Assembly (NCBI GenBank): GCA_002296655.1
Contig: DBIN01000007.1
Coordinates: forward strand, 1-41,889
Reading direction: 5' to 3'
Source of the DNA: Acinetobacter sp. UBA801
GTDB taxonomy: Bacteria; Pseudomonadota; Gammaproteobacteria; Pseudomonadales; Moraxellaceae
Length of the DNA: 41,889 nt
Both the position numbers and the translations under genes were made by a program. The notes below the pieces were generated by a model. That model was given only the letters and a program-made list of their open reading frames with translations. It did no database searches and was not told the DNA's origin. This document shows, one piece after another, positions 25,484 through 33,873 of the stretch. Numbering within the stretch: the stretch's first letter is position 1; every line of letters starts with the position of its first letter.

Positions 25484-25573
25484 CAGCTTTAGGGATTTCA
25501 GCTGATGGCTGATCAAAATGAAGCGTTTAGGTAGATCATCTGCCTGAAACAAGGCATTTTTCTATTAAAAAAG

Positions 25574-25590
25574 TTGGCACGGTTTCTGCA
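25574..25590 (+). promoter_or_regulatory. Sigma-54 promoter of the nirB operon
   Basis: TTGGCACGGTTTCTGCA matches TTGGCACRNNNNTTGCW at all but one fixed position, with GG (25576-25577) and GC (25588-25589) ten bases apart. Transcription should start near 25601, which places the first ANTAR hairpin at the very 5' end of the RNA. Confidence 0.8.
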
Positions 25591-25601
25591 TTTATTAAAT
25601 C

Positions 25602-25654
25602 GTCAAAGATGACTTTCAATACTAACAACGGCCAACGATGTCCGTTCTGATCGT
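25602..25654 (+). ncRNA. ANTAR-target twin-hairpin leader of nirB
   Basis: Hairpin 1 has a GTC/GAC stem (25602-25604 and 25611-25613) with six-base loop AAAGAT. Hairpin 2 has ACGGCC/GTCCGT (25628-25633 and 25640-25645, one mismatch) with loop AACGAT. Both loops have A at position 1 and G at position 4, the rule for ANTAR protein targets. CTGATCGT follows at once. ACGAT in the second loop can also pair with ATCGT at 25650-25654, giving a structure that excludes hairpin 2. A further AT-rich stem-loop occupies 25655-25679. The closest match is the narK leader at 40304-40357. Confidence 0.75.
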
Positions 25655-25880
25655 AATTGCATTTTCAAAAAATGTGATTGGTATTTCGTTCAGCACAGGA
25701 TAAATGACATGGTCAGTTGTTCAGCAATACAAAACGCACAAGCGTTTCAACCCTTCCTCCAGCATTACAAAGTGCTGGGTCGCGGTATTTACAACATATT
25801 CAATCAGCAGACATATCAATGCCTAGACGTGATATGTGGCTTTTTATCATCTTTAAAAAAACAATAGTTGGAGTGCAGAT
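25655..25880 (+). other. Remaining nirB 5' leader
   Basis: After the ANTAR hairpins the leader continues for about 225 bases. It contains an 11-bp AT-rich stem-loop (25655-25679) and a CCAGCA/TGCTGG hairpin near 25760-25780. Neither is followed by a proper U run, so the exact terminator that NasT would override is not clear. Confidence 0.4.
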
Positions 25881-28427
25881 ATGAAAATTCTCATGATTGG
25901 GCATGGCATGGTGGGGCATAAATTCATCGAATCTGTACTGGAACAGGCCGGTGATGACATTCAGCTGACCATTTTGGCAGAAGAGCCACATTTAGCTTAT
26001 GACCGGGTACATTTGACCGAATATTTCAGCGGCAAGTCGGTCAAGGATCTGAGTCTGTGTCGTAGTGATTTTGCCGATGCTTATGGCATTGATTTGCGAC
26101 TTAATACTAAAGCGGTTGAAATTGATCAGCTCCATAAAACCGTCACCACCAGCCAGGGTGATGTGCTGAGTTTTGACAAGTTGATTCTCGCTACCGGTTC
26201 TTATGCCTTTGTGCCACCAATCCCGGGCAATGACCGTCAGAATTGCTTTGTTTATCGTACCATTGAAGATCTTGATGCCATTCGCGCAGCCAGTCTGAAT
26301 GCCAAAACTGGCGTAGTGATTGGCGGCGGCTTGCTAGGGCTGGAAGCAGCGAAAGCCCTGCGAGATCTGAATCTGGAAACCCATGTCGTAGAATTTGCTC
26401 CGCGTCTGATGGCGGTGCAGATTGATGATCTGGGCGGCCAGATACTGCGCTCTAAAATTGAAGACCTGGGTGTCAAGGTACATACTCAAAAGGCCACCTC
26501 GAGTATTGAAGATGGTGACAGCGCTCAGCATGTAATGAAGTTCGGAGATGGTTCGGTGCTTGAAACCGATATCATCCTGTTCTCGGCCGGCATTCGTCCG
26601 CGTGATGAACTGGCGCGCCAAAGTGGTTTACTGATTGGTGAGCGTGGCGGCATTATCATTAATGATTATTGCCAGACCTCACATCCGGACATTTATGCCA
26701 TTGGTGAATGTGCACTTTGGGACAATAAAATTTATGGTCTGGTTGCACCAGGCTATGACATGGCGCGGATCGCGGCAAAACATGTCCTAGGCCAAGAAAG
26801 TCATGCATTCGCTGGTGCGGACATGAGTACCAAGCTCAAACTGATGGGCGTGGATGTTGCTTCTATTGGTGATGCACATGCCATGTCCCCAGGTGCTTTG
26901 AGCTATTTCTATGCTGATGAAGCCGCGCAGGTTTATAAAAAAATCGTGGTGTCAGCAGATAAGACCAAGCTACTCGGTGCGGTGCTGGTGGGCTGTGCCA
27001 AAGAATATAGCGATCTTTTACAAATGATGCTGAATGGTCTGGCTGTACCGGAGCAACCGGAAAGCCTGATCATGCCGGGCTTTGATCAGTCAACTTCCAA
27101 ATCGGGTGGCAGTGGTGTCGATTTATTGCCTGACAGTGCGACCATCTGTTCATGTAATAACGTTTCCAAAGCGGATATCTGTTCAGCCATTGATGGTGGT
27201 GCAACTTCATTGGGTGCACTGAAAAAATGCACACAGGCTGCAACGGCGTGCGGTGGCTGTGCACCACTGGTAACGCAGGTTCTCAAATCTGAATTACAGC
27301 GTCAGGGTGTCACGGTGAACAATCACCTGTGCGAACACTTTGCCTATTCACGTCAGGAACTGTATCACCTGGTACGCGTGCATGAAATCAAGACATTCTC
27401 TGACCTGATTCAGCAACATGGGCACGGCATGGGTTGTGATATTTGCAAACCGACTGTAGCCAATATTCTGGCATCCTGCTGGAATGATTTTGTTCTGAAA
27501 CCAAGTCATGCCGGTTTGCAGGATAGCAACGACTACTACCTCGGCAATATCCAGAAAGATGGTTCTTATTCGATTGTGCCACGTGTGGCAGGCGGCGAGA
27601 TTACTCCGGATGGCCTGATTACCATCGGTCAGATCGCCAAAGATTATGGTCTATATACCAAAATTACGGGCGGACAACGAATTGACATGTTTGGTGCACA
27701 GGTACATCAGCTGCCTGAAATCTGGGAAAAACTGATCAATGCTGGTTTCGAGTCCGGACATGCCTACGGCAAATCCTTACGTACGGTGAAATCTTGTGTG
27801 GGTAGTACCTGGTGCCGTTTCGGAGTCGATGATTCTGTCGGCTTGGCGATTTTCCTGGAGAATCGTTATAAAGGCCTGCGTTCACCACATAAAACCAAAA
27901 TGGCAGTATCCGGCTGTACCCGTGAATGTGCAGAAGCACAGAGCAAGGATGTCGGTGTCATTGCCACCGAAAAAGGCTGGAATCTATATGTATGCGGCAA
28001 TGGCGGCATGAAACCGCGCCATGCTGAACTGCTCGCCTCGGATCTGGATACTTCCACCCTAATCAAATATATCGACCGCTTCTTTATGTTCTATATCCAG
28101 ACGGCGGACCGTCTGCAGCGCACCAGCGTATGGCGTGACAATATGGAAGGCGGTCTGGACTATCTGAAAGATGTCATTGTGCATGATTCACTAGGCATTG
28201 CTGCTGAACTGGAAAACCGTATGCAGCATGTGATTGGCACTTATCAGGATGAATGGCGCACCGCGATTGAAGATCCTGAAGTACGCAAACGCTTTAAGAC
28301 TTTTATTAATGCCAAAGCAGCCGAGCAGAATGACCCGCATATTCAGTTTGCACCTGTACGTGGCCAGATTCGTCCAAAGACAGAAGCTGAACGTGATTTA
28401 AACCGTATTCCAGTGGTTGAAGCCTAA
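25881..28427 (+). CDS. nirB: Assimilatory nitrite reductase large subunit
   Basis: This cytosolic NAD(P)H-dependent siroheme enzyme reduces nitrite to ammonium. The order is an N-terminal FAD/NAD domain (GHGMVGHKFIE, LATGSYAFVPPIPG, VIGGGLLGLEAAKAL), a BFD-like [2Fe-2S] region (CSCNNVSKADI and ACGGCAPLV), a second CEHF/CDICKP region, then the sulfite/nitrite reductase half domains with siroheme/[4Fe-4S] cysteines C639, C645, C679 and C683. The length of 848 residues is almost identical to E. coli NirB. It is first in the operon and read from a sigma-54 promoter through an ANTAR leader. CTG-rich codon use differs from the left part of the window. Confidence 0.97.
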   Translation: MKILMIGHGMVGHKFIESVLEQAGDDIQLTILAEEPHLAYDRVHLTEYFSGKSVKDLSLCRSDFADAYGIDLRLNTKAVEIDQLHKTVTTSQGDVLSFDKLILATGSYAFVPPIPGNDRQNCFVYRTIEDLDAIRAASLNAKTGVVIGGGLLGLEAAKALRDLNLETHVVEFAPRLMAVQIDDLGGQILRSKIEDLGVKVHTQKATSSIEDGDSAQHVMKFGDGSVLETDIILFSAGIRPRDELARQSGLLIGERGGIIINDYCQTSHPDIYAIGECALWDNKIYGLVAPGYDMARIAAKHVLGQESHAFAGADMSTKLKLMGVDVASIGDAHAMSPGALSYFYADEAAQVYKKIVVSADKTKLLGAVLVGCAKEYSDLLQMMLNGLAVPEQPESLIMPGFDQSTSKSGGSGVDLLPDSATICSCNNVSKADICSAIDGGATSLGALKKCTQAATACGGCAPLVTQVLKSELQRQGVTVNNHLCEHFAYSRQELYHLVRVHEIKTFSDLIQQHGHGMGCDICKPTVANILASCWNDFVLKPSHAGLQDSNDYYLGNIQKDGSYSIVPRVAGGEITPDGLITIGQIAKDYGLYTKITGGQRIDMFGAQVHQLPEIWEKLINAGFESGHAYGKSLRTVKSCVGSTWCRFGVDDSVGLAIFLENRYKGLRSPHKTKMAVSGCTRECAEAQSKDVGVIATEKGWNLYVCGNGGMKPRHAELLASDLDTSTLIKYIDRFFMFYIQTADRLQRTSVWRDNMEGGLDYLKDVIVHDSLGIAAELENRMQHVIGTYQDEWRTAIEDPEVRKRFKTFINAKAAEQNDPHIQFAPVRGQIRPKTEAERDLNRIPVVEA

Positions 28428-28451
28428 ATACCACAGTCAGGGAGAATGAAA

Positions 28452-30062
28452 ATGACAATTTTAAAAGACATGAACGAACTGAACTGGTACGAAGTCTGCA
28501 ATCTGGATGAGATCACTCCGAATACCGGTGTGGCAGCCCTGATTGAAGATCAGCAGATTGCAATTTTTCGCGTGGGTCAGGAACAGCGGGTGTATGCACT
28601 CAGCAATCAAGATCCATTTAGTCTGGCCAATGTCATGGCACGTGGCATTCTGGGTGATCTGCAAGGTGAGCGTGTAGTGGCATCCCCAATTTACAAGCAG
28701 CATTTCAGTCTGGTGACCGGCCGTTGTCTGGAAGAGCAAGACCAGAAATTACTGGTATTTCCAACCCGAATTGAAAATGGCAAAGTTCTGGTGAGTCCGA
28801 CTCCACAAAAGACCTATATTTCCAGTAATGGTCAGAACACAGAGCGTTTAAAACTGGTACTGGTCGGAAATGGGCTGGCGGGTATGCGCTGTCTGGAAGA
28901 CTTGCTGGATATGGCGCCAGATCGTTATGACATTACCGTGATTGGGGAAGAGCCATGGGGCAATTACAACCGGATCATGTTGTCACCGGTATTGTCTGGT
29001 GAGAAAAGCTTTGCAGAAATTATGCTGCATTCAGCCGACTGGTATGCCGAAAAAGGCATTCGATTCATCGCTGGAGATGCTGCCAGCTCTATCGACCGTT
29101 CACGTAAGCAGGTTCATACCGAAAAAGGTGAAATCGTTGCTTATGATCGTCTGATCCTCGCTACTGGTTCCAAACCCTTTATACCACCAATTTCAGGTGC
29201 TGAACTTGAAGGCGTGATTAGCTTCCGGGATATTCAGGATGTTAACCACATGCTGGATTACTGCAAAACCAAGCAAAATGCCGTCGTGATTGGAGGTGGG
29301 TTGCTGGGTCTAGAAGCAGCTTATGGACTGAAGCAGCAGGGGATGAATGTGACTGTGCTGCACCTGATGGATCGTATTATGGATCGTCAGCTGGATATGA
29401 AAGCCAGTCAAATGCTGAAAAAATCAATTGAAGATAAAGGCATCCGAATCATCACTGAAGCCAACACCGAAGAGCTGCTCGGTATAGACGGCCACGTGAC
29501 TCAACTGCGTTTAAAAGACGGGACAGTGCTGGATGCTGATTTGGTAGTTTTTGCCGTCGGGATTCGACCAAATAAAACTCTGGCTGAACAGGCTGGTCTG
29601 CGCTGCAATCGTGGGGTGCTGGTGAATGACACCATGCAAACCTATGACCCGAGTATTTATGCAGTGGGTGAATGTATTGAGCATCGTGGTCAGACTTTTG
29701 GATTGGTTGAACCCTTATGGGGACAAGCCTTTATCTGTGCGACGCATCTGGCTGAACATGGCCGACTGACCTTTAAGGCACCGACTGTTCCGACCCAACT
29801 CAAGGTCAGTGGATGTGATGTCTTCTCGGCCGGAAATTTTGAACCTCAGGATGATTTTGAAGATATCGTGCTGAATGATGAAAAACGTCAAATCTATAAA
29901 CGGATCATTATCCAGCAGGACAAGGTCATTGGTGCTGTGCTATTTGGCGATACCGAAGATGGAGCTTGGTATGCAGAACTGATTGCAGATCAGACACCGA
30001 TTAGTAATATCCGCAGCAAACTGCTTTTTGGTCGGGATTTTGCATTAAAAAAGGCAGGGTAA
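28452..30062 (+). CDS. NirD-FAD oxidoreductase fusion (nitrite reductase small subunit plus NasC-like reductase)
   Basis: Residues 1-115 are a NirD-type Rieske-fold domain (NWYEVCNLDEITPNTGVAAL, ending SPIYKQHFSLVTGRCLE). Like E. coli NirD it lacks the usual iron-sulfur Cys/His ligands. Residues about 130-530 are an FAD- and NAD-binding reductase (VLVGNGLAGMRCLEDL, LATGSKPFIPP, VIGGGLLGLEAAYGL), resembling the NirB N-terminus and the NasC/NasB electron-transfer subunits of assimilatory nitrate reductases. One chain could thus help NirB and pass electrons to NasA downstream. The ATG at 28452 is seven bases after GGGAG; one at 28446 is too close. Confidence 0.85.
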   Translation: MTILKDMNELNWYEVCNLDEITPNTGVAALIEDQQIAIFRVGQEQRVYALSNQDPFSLANVMARGILGDLQGERVVASPIYKQHFSLVTGRCLEEQDQKLLVFPTRIENGKVLVSPTPQKTYISSNGQNTERLKLVLVGNGLAGMRCLEDLLDMAPDRYDITVIGEEPWGNYNRIMLSPVLSGEKSFAEIMLHSADWYAEKGIRFIAGDAASSIDRSRKQVHTEKGEIVAYDRLILATGSKPFIPPISGAELEGVISFRDIQDVNHMLDYCKTKQNAVVIGGGLLGLEAAYGLKQQGMNVTVLHLMDRIMDRQLDMKASQMLKKSIEDKGIRIITEANTEELLGIDGHVTQLRLKDGTVLDADLVVFAVGIRPNKTLAEQAGLRCNRGVLVNDTMQTYDPSIYAVGECIEHRGQTFGLVEPLWGQAFICATHLAEHGRLTFKAPTVPTQLKVSGCDVFSAGNFEPQDDFEDIVLNDEKRQIYKRIIIQQDKVIGAVLFGDTEDGAWYAELIADQTPISNIRSKLLFGRDFALKKAG

Positions 30063-30075
30063 TCGGATCAATCTC

Positions 30076-30130
30076 CCAACCCCTCTTTAAACAAGAGGGG
30101 AACCTCTCTCCTTTATTAAAGGAGGGTTGG
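30076..30130. repeat. Palindromic intergenic repeat-like element
   Basis: CCCCTCTT and AAGAGGGG (30080-30087 and 30093-30100) form a perfect hairpin. TCCTTT and AAAGGA (30109-30114 and 30118-30123) form a second one that extends outward with a G-T pair. Outer CCAACC and GGTTGG arms can pair across both. This nested layout resembles small REP/MITE-like elements. It lies between the NirD fusion and nasA, where it may trim or stabilise the operon mRNA. Confidence 0.7.
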
Positions 30131-30242
30131 TGAGGATTAAAGCTTTTGAGACATAGAAAAAATTTAAATCAAACCTGTAAAAGCTAGATATCAGCGTTTT
30201 GGTGAAACAAGTGAATTTGGATGATTAAGGAGCACAGCAGCA

Positions 30243-33020
30243 ATGAATAGTATTCCGGTTATGGAACTACATAGCTCTACTGAATCCCAAATAAAAACCA
30301 CTCAGACAACCTGTCCTTATTGTGGAGTAGGCTGTGGTGTCATCGCGCACGTAAGCCAAACCTCGATGGGTGAAAAGGTTCAGGTTGAAGGCGATGTTCA
30401 GCATCCTGCGAACTTGGGCAAGTTGTGTATTAAAGGCAGTCATCTTGCCGATACACTTGGCTTAAAAACCCGGCTTCTACATCCGATGACAGGTCGAAAT
30501 GAACAGCGGCAAATAAGTACTTGGGATCATACCATTTCAAGTATTGCCAATAAATTTCAGCAATGTATTGATCAGTATGGGCGCGACAGCATCGCCTTTT
30601 ATGTCTCCGGCCAGCTTTTGACTGAAGACTATTATGTGGTGAACAAGTTTGTAAAAGGCTATCTCGGTACTGCCAATATTGATACCAATTCAAGACTGTG
30701 CATGTCATCTGCTGTGGCAGCGCATAAACGGGCTTTTGGCGAAGATCTGGTACCGGCCAGCTATACAGATTTTGAGCAGACAGAAATGGTGGTTCTGGTC
30801 GGATCCAATACCGCCTGGTGCCATCCGGTGCTTTATCAGCGCATTATGAAAGCCAAAGAAGAGCGGGATTTATTCGTGGTAGTGATTGATCCACGCTTTA
30901 CCGCAACCTGTGAAGCGGCAGACTTACACTTACCCATTTTACCCGGTCAGGATGTCGCGCTGTTTAATGGCTTGTTGCAATATCTTCAGCAAAATGGCTA
31001 TGCTGATCTTGATTTTGTTACGCGACATACGCAAGGTCTGGAGCAGGCGCTTGCCAGCAGCTTGACAGAGTCATCACTTGAAAGCGTGGCAAAACGTACC
31101 GGTATTGCTATTGAAAAATTAACCTTATTTTTTCAGAAATTTGCCCAGACAGAAAAAGTCATGAGCCTGTTTTCCATGGGCGTAAACCAATCCTCTCAAG
31201 GCGTAGACAAGGCCAATAGCATTATCAACTGTCATTTATTGACAGGAAAAATAGGCAAACCCGGTTCGGCACCTTTTTCCATGACCGGACAACCGAATGC
31301 AATGGGCGGACGGGAAGTCGGCGGGCTGGCCAATATGCTGGCTAGTCATCTGGATTTGGATAATCCGCAGCATCAGCAATTGGTGCAGGATTTCTGGCAA
31401 AGCCCAGTCATCGCGCGGCAGCCCGGATTAAAAGCGGTAGATTTATTTCAAGCGGTGGAAAGCGGAAAAATCAAGGCCATCTGGATTATGGCCACCAATC
31501 CGATCGTGAGTTTGCCCGATGCAGATCAGGTTAAACGCGCTCTGGAAAAGTGTGAATTTGTGGTGGTTTCCGATATTTGTCTCGACACCGATACCACGCA
31601 ATATGCCGATGTACTGTTACCGGCACTGGGTTGGGGCGAAAAAGATGGCACAGTCACCAATTCGGAGCGCCGTATTTCCCGGCAAAAGGCTTTTTTGACG
31701 GCTCCGGGTGAAGCCAAAGCAGACTGGTGGGCCATTTCTCGGGTAGCTCAAGCTTTAGGTTTTCGCGGTTTTGACTTTAACAACAGTCATGACATTTTTC
31801 TGGAACATGCCCGTTTATCTGCCTATCAGAATAGTTCGCTTTCGCAACGTGAAGATACACCGAATTTTCGCTATTTCAACCTGCAAGGTTTAACTCATCT
31901 CGGTTTTGCGGAATATCAGAATCTAACACCGATTCAGTGGCCAGTCTGGGATAAGCAAGAAGTTTATCAGGTTGATCAACTATTTAGTCAAGGCCAGTTT
32001 AGCCATGCAGATGGCAAAGCCAGATTGGTGCCAACAGTTGCAGCCGATCCGGTACATGCTATTTCTGCTGAATATCCTCTGATCCTGAATACTGGACGCA
32101 TTCGCGATCAATGGCACACCATGAGCCGTACCGGATTATCTGCCAGTTTGTCCCAGCATCGTGCCGAGCCTTATTGCGAGCTGCATCCGCAAGATGCACT
32201 GAAGTATGGCCTGAAAGATGCCGAGCTGGTCGAGGTGAAATCCGCTTGGGGAAGTTGTGTACTCCGTGTGCAATTTTCACAAAATATACGACGTGGCCAG
32301 ATTTTTGCACCGATTCACTGGAACGACCAGTTTGCATCCGATGCGCGGATTGGCAAAGTGGTGAATCCGGTGGTTGACCCGATTTCCGGCGAGCCAGAAT
32401 TTAAGCATACTCCGGTGATGATCCAGCCATTTTATACCCAGTGGCAGGGCGTGCTGTATGTACGGGAAGGCTTTGAACAACAGATCCAGACCATGATTGA
32501 AAATACGGTGTGGTGGAGCAAAATTCAAACCACTCAGGCCATCCGGTATGAACTGGCAGACCGGCGCCGTTTTTCTGATATCACCGGGCAGATCAAGAGC
32601 CTGTTAGCCTTTGATGATGAAAGCTTTGAATGGCTGAATCTCGAAGATCAAACGGCGCATATCAGTCATAGTGTGGTGCTTCAGGATGGCCAGTTAATTG
32701 CCAGTTTTTATATCGCACCGGCGGCACTATTGCCAGATCGTGACTGGGTGGCAGGCCTGTTTAGACGTGAACGTCTGAGTGCATTACATCGTAAAGCATT
32801 GCTGGCAGGTCAGGCCATGTCGATGGGAAATAGTGAAGGGCCATTAGTCTGTAGCTGTTTTAAGGTCGGTAAGAACCGAATTATTCAAACCATTAAAGAT
32901 AAAAATATCACGCATGAAAAACAGGTAACTGCATGTCTAAAAGCCGGAGGAAATTGTGGTTCATGTTTGCCAGAAATTAGAGGCCTGATTAAAGCCTGCC
33001 AGACGGAGTACATAGAATGA
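30243..33020 (+). CDS. nasA: Assimilatory nitrate reductase catalytic subunit
   Basis: This cytosolic molybdenum enzyme reduces nitrate to nitrite. The N-terminal [4Fe-4S] motif is CPYCGVGC (C24, C27, C31) with C62. Bis-MGD molybdopterin oxidoreductase domains follow (NSRLCMSSAV, MGVNQSSQGVDKANSI, PFSMTGQPNAMGGREVGGLANML). A molydopterin dinucleotide-binding domain holds NTGRIRDQWHTMSRTG. The end (about 865-915) is a BFD-like [2Fe-2S] domain with CSCFKVGKNRI and GGNCGSCLPEI, as in Klebsiella NasA. It has no Tat signal, which fits assimilation. Its stop overlaps the MobA-like start (ATGA). The length is 925 residues. Confidence 0.95.
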   Translation: MNSIPVMELHSSTESQIKTTQTTCPYCGVGCGVIAHVSQTSMGEKVQVEGDVQHPANLGKLCIKGSHLADTLGLKTRLLHPMTGRNEQRQISTWDHTISSIANKFQQCIDQYGRDSIAFYVSGQLLTEDYYVVNKFVKGYLGTANIDTNSRLCMSSAVAAHKRAFGEDLVPASYTDFEQTEMVVLVGSNTAWCHPVLYQRIMKAKEERDLFVVVIDPRFTATCEAADLHLPILPGQDVALFNGLLQYLQQNGYADLDFVTRHTQGLEQALASSLTESSLESVAKRTGIAIEKLTLFFQKFAQTEKVMSLFSMGVNQSSQGVDKANSIINCHLLTGKIGKPGSAPFSMTGQPNAMGGREVGGLANMLASHLDLDNPQHQQLVQDFWQSPVIARQPGLKAVDLFQAVESGKIKAIWIMATNPIVSLPDADQVKRALEKCEFVVVSDICLDTDTTQYADVLLPALGWGEKDGTVTNSERRISRQKAFLTAPGEAKADWWAISRVAQALGFRGFDFNNSHDIFLEHARLSAYQNSSLSQREDTPNFRYFNLQGLTHLGFAEYQNLTPIQWPVWDKQEVYQVDQLFSQGQFSHADGKARLVPTVAADPVHAISAEYPLILNTGRIRDQWHTMSRTGLSASLSQHRAEPYCELHPQDALKYGLKDAELVEVKSAWGSCVLRVQFSQNIRRGQIFAPIHWNDQFASDARIGKVVNPVVDPISGEPEFKHTPVMIQPFYTQWQGVLYVREGFEQQIQTMIENTVWWSKIQTTQAIRYELADRRRFSDITGQIKSLLAFDDESFEWLNLEDQTAHISHSVVLQDGQLIASFYIAPAALLPDRDWVAGLFRRERLSALHRKALLAGQAMSMGNSEGPLVCSCFKVGKNRIIQTIKDKNITHEKQVTACLKAGGNCGSCLPEIRGLIKACQTEYIE

Positions 33021-33643
33021 AAAGAAGAGTGATGAAGACGGTGTCTTATCCGGAAACTGATGTGGTGATCCTGGCCGGAGGTTTAGCGCGGCGCATGAAT
33101 GGCATCAATAAATTGCTGCACAAATTTGATGATGAAATCCAGCTCATTAAAATCCATCAGCAGTTGAAGTCCCGGGCAAGCAAAGTTTGGGTCAATAGTC
33201 ATCGGGATCACTCCATTTATAAACGGATGATTCCTTCGATCGACTTTTATAAGGACGATGAACCCGGTTTTCAGGGACCATTGATGGGCATGAAGAGTGC
33301 TTGGTCACATGTACAATCTGATTATGTGCTGTTCGTACCCTGTGATGTGACCTATATTCCCAAAAAAGTCATTTCACGTTTACATCAGGCCCTGCAACGA
33401 CATCCTTTATCTGAAGTGGCGGTAGTTGAAATCAATGAAAAGGCATTGTTTCCATTCTGTCTGATGAAACGCAGCAGCTTACCCACTCTTATACAACATC
33501 TTGAAAATGATCAGCACAGTTTAAAACTCTGTTTTGCTGACATGCACATGCAGCGGGCAAGCTTTAAAAATCGTGCCCTGTTTTTTCACAGTATTAATTC
33601 ATTTGACGAGCTACAGCAGCATCAACAGCTTAACTTTCTCTAG
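33017..33643 (+). CDS. mobA: MobA-like molybdenum cofactor nucleotidyltransferase
   Basis: This protein probably attaches GMP to molybdopterin to make the MGD cofactor needed by NasA. The nucleotidyltransferase start VVILAGGLARRMNGINKLLHKF fits the LAGG-x3-RM...K pattern, and GPLMGMKSAWSHV and VLFVPCDVTYIP match the next two MobA motifs. It is divergent from E. coli MobA. At 208 residues it is of normal size. It overlaps nasA by four bases, which ties cofactor loading to the enzyme. A later ATG at 33032 is possible. Confidence 0.8.
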   Translation: MKRRVMKTVSYPETDVVILAGGLARRMNGINKLLHKFDDEIQLIKIHQQLKSRASKVWVNSHRDHSIYKRMIPSIDFYKDDEPGFQGPLMGMKSAWSHVQSDYVLFVPCDVTYIPKKVISRLHQALQRHPLSEVAVVEINEKALFPFCLMKRSSLPTLIQHLENDQHSLKLCFADMHMQRASFKNRALFFHSINSFDELQQHQQLNFL

Positions 33644-33873
33644 CGTTTAAAATGCTAAAAGTCGAATTATCATATTCTGGTTCACCAAAATATTGCTTTT
33701 TTTATTTTTCGAGCGAACTTTTGGACTAAAAAAGAACAAATATTACCCATTAATATTCATTAAACATAAATTTGTGCAAAGTTGGAACACTTATTGCTCA
33801 TTCATTGTGAAGAAATAGCGCAGTAAATCAAGACTGTTAAATAACCGTGCAGATCTCATCATGGACCGCAGCA
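33644..33873 (+). promoter_or_regulatory. Sigma-54 promoter and NtrC-like site upstream of moaA
   Basis: TTGGAACACTTATTGCT (33782-33798) matches TTGGCACRNNNNTTGCW except at one fixed base, with GG and GC ten bases apart; the start would be near 33809. TTCACCA-AAA-TATTGCT (33681-33697) fits the NtrC palindrome at 10 of 14 positions and is centred about 120 bases upstream. No ANTAR-type hairpin pair is seen in the short leader. Confidence 0.6.

Noticed and set aside
30100-30242. Separate sigma-54 promoter for nasA
   Set aside because: Candidate GG...GC pairs are not ten bases apart, so nasA is more likely read from the nirB promoter.
33809-33873. ANTAR hairpins or a MoCo riboswitch before moaA
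   Set aside because: The predicted leader is only about 65 bases and shows no paired A1/G4 hexaloops and no room for a MoCo riboswitch.
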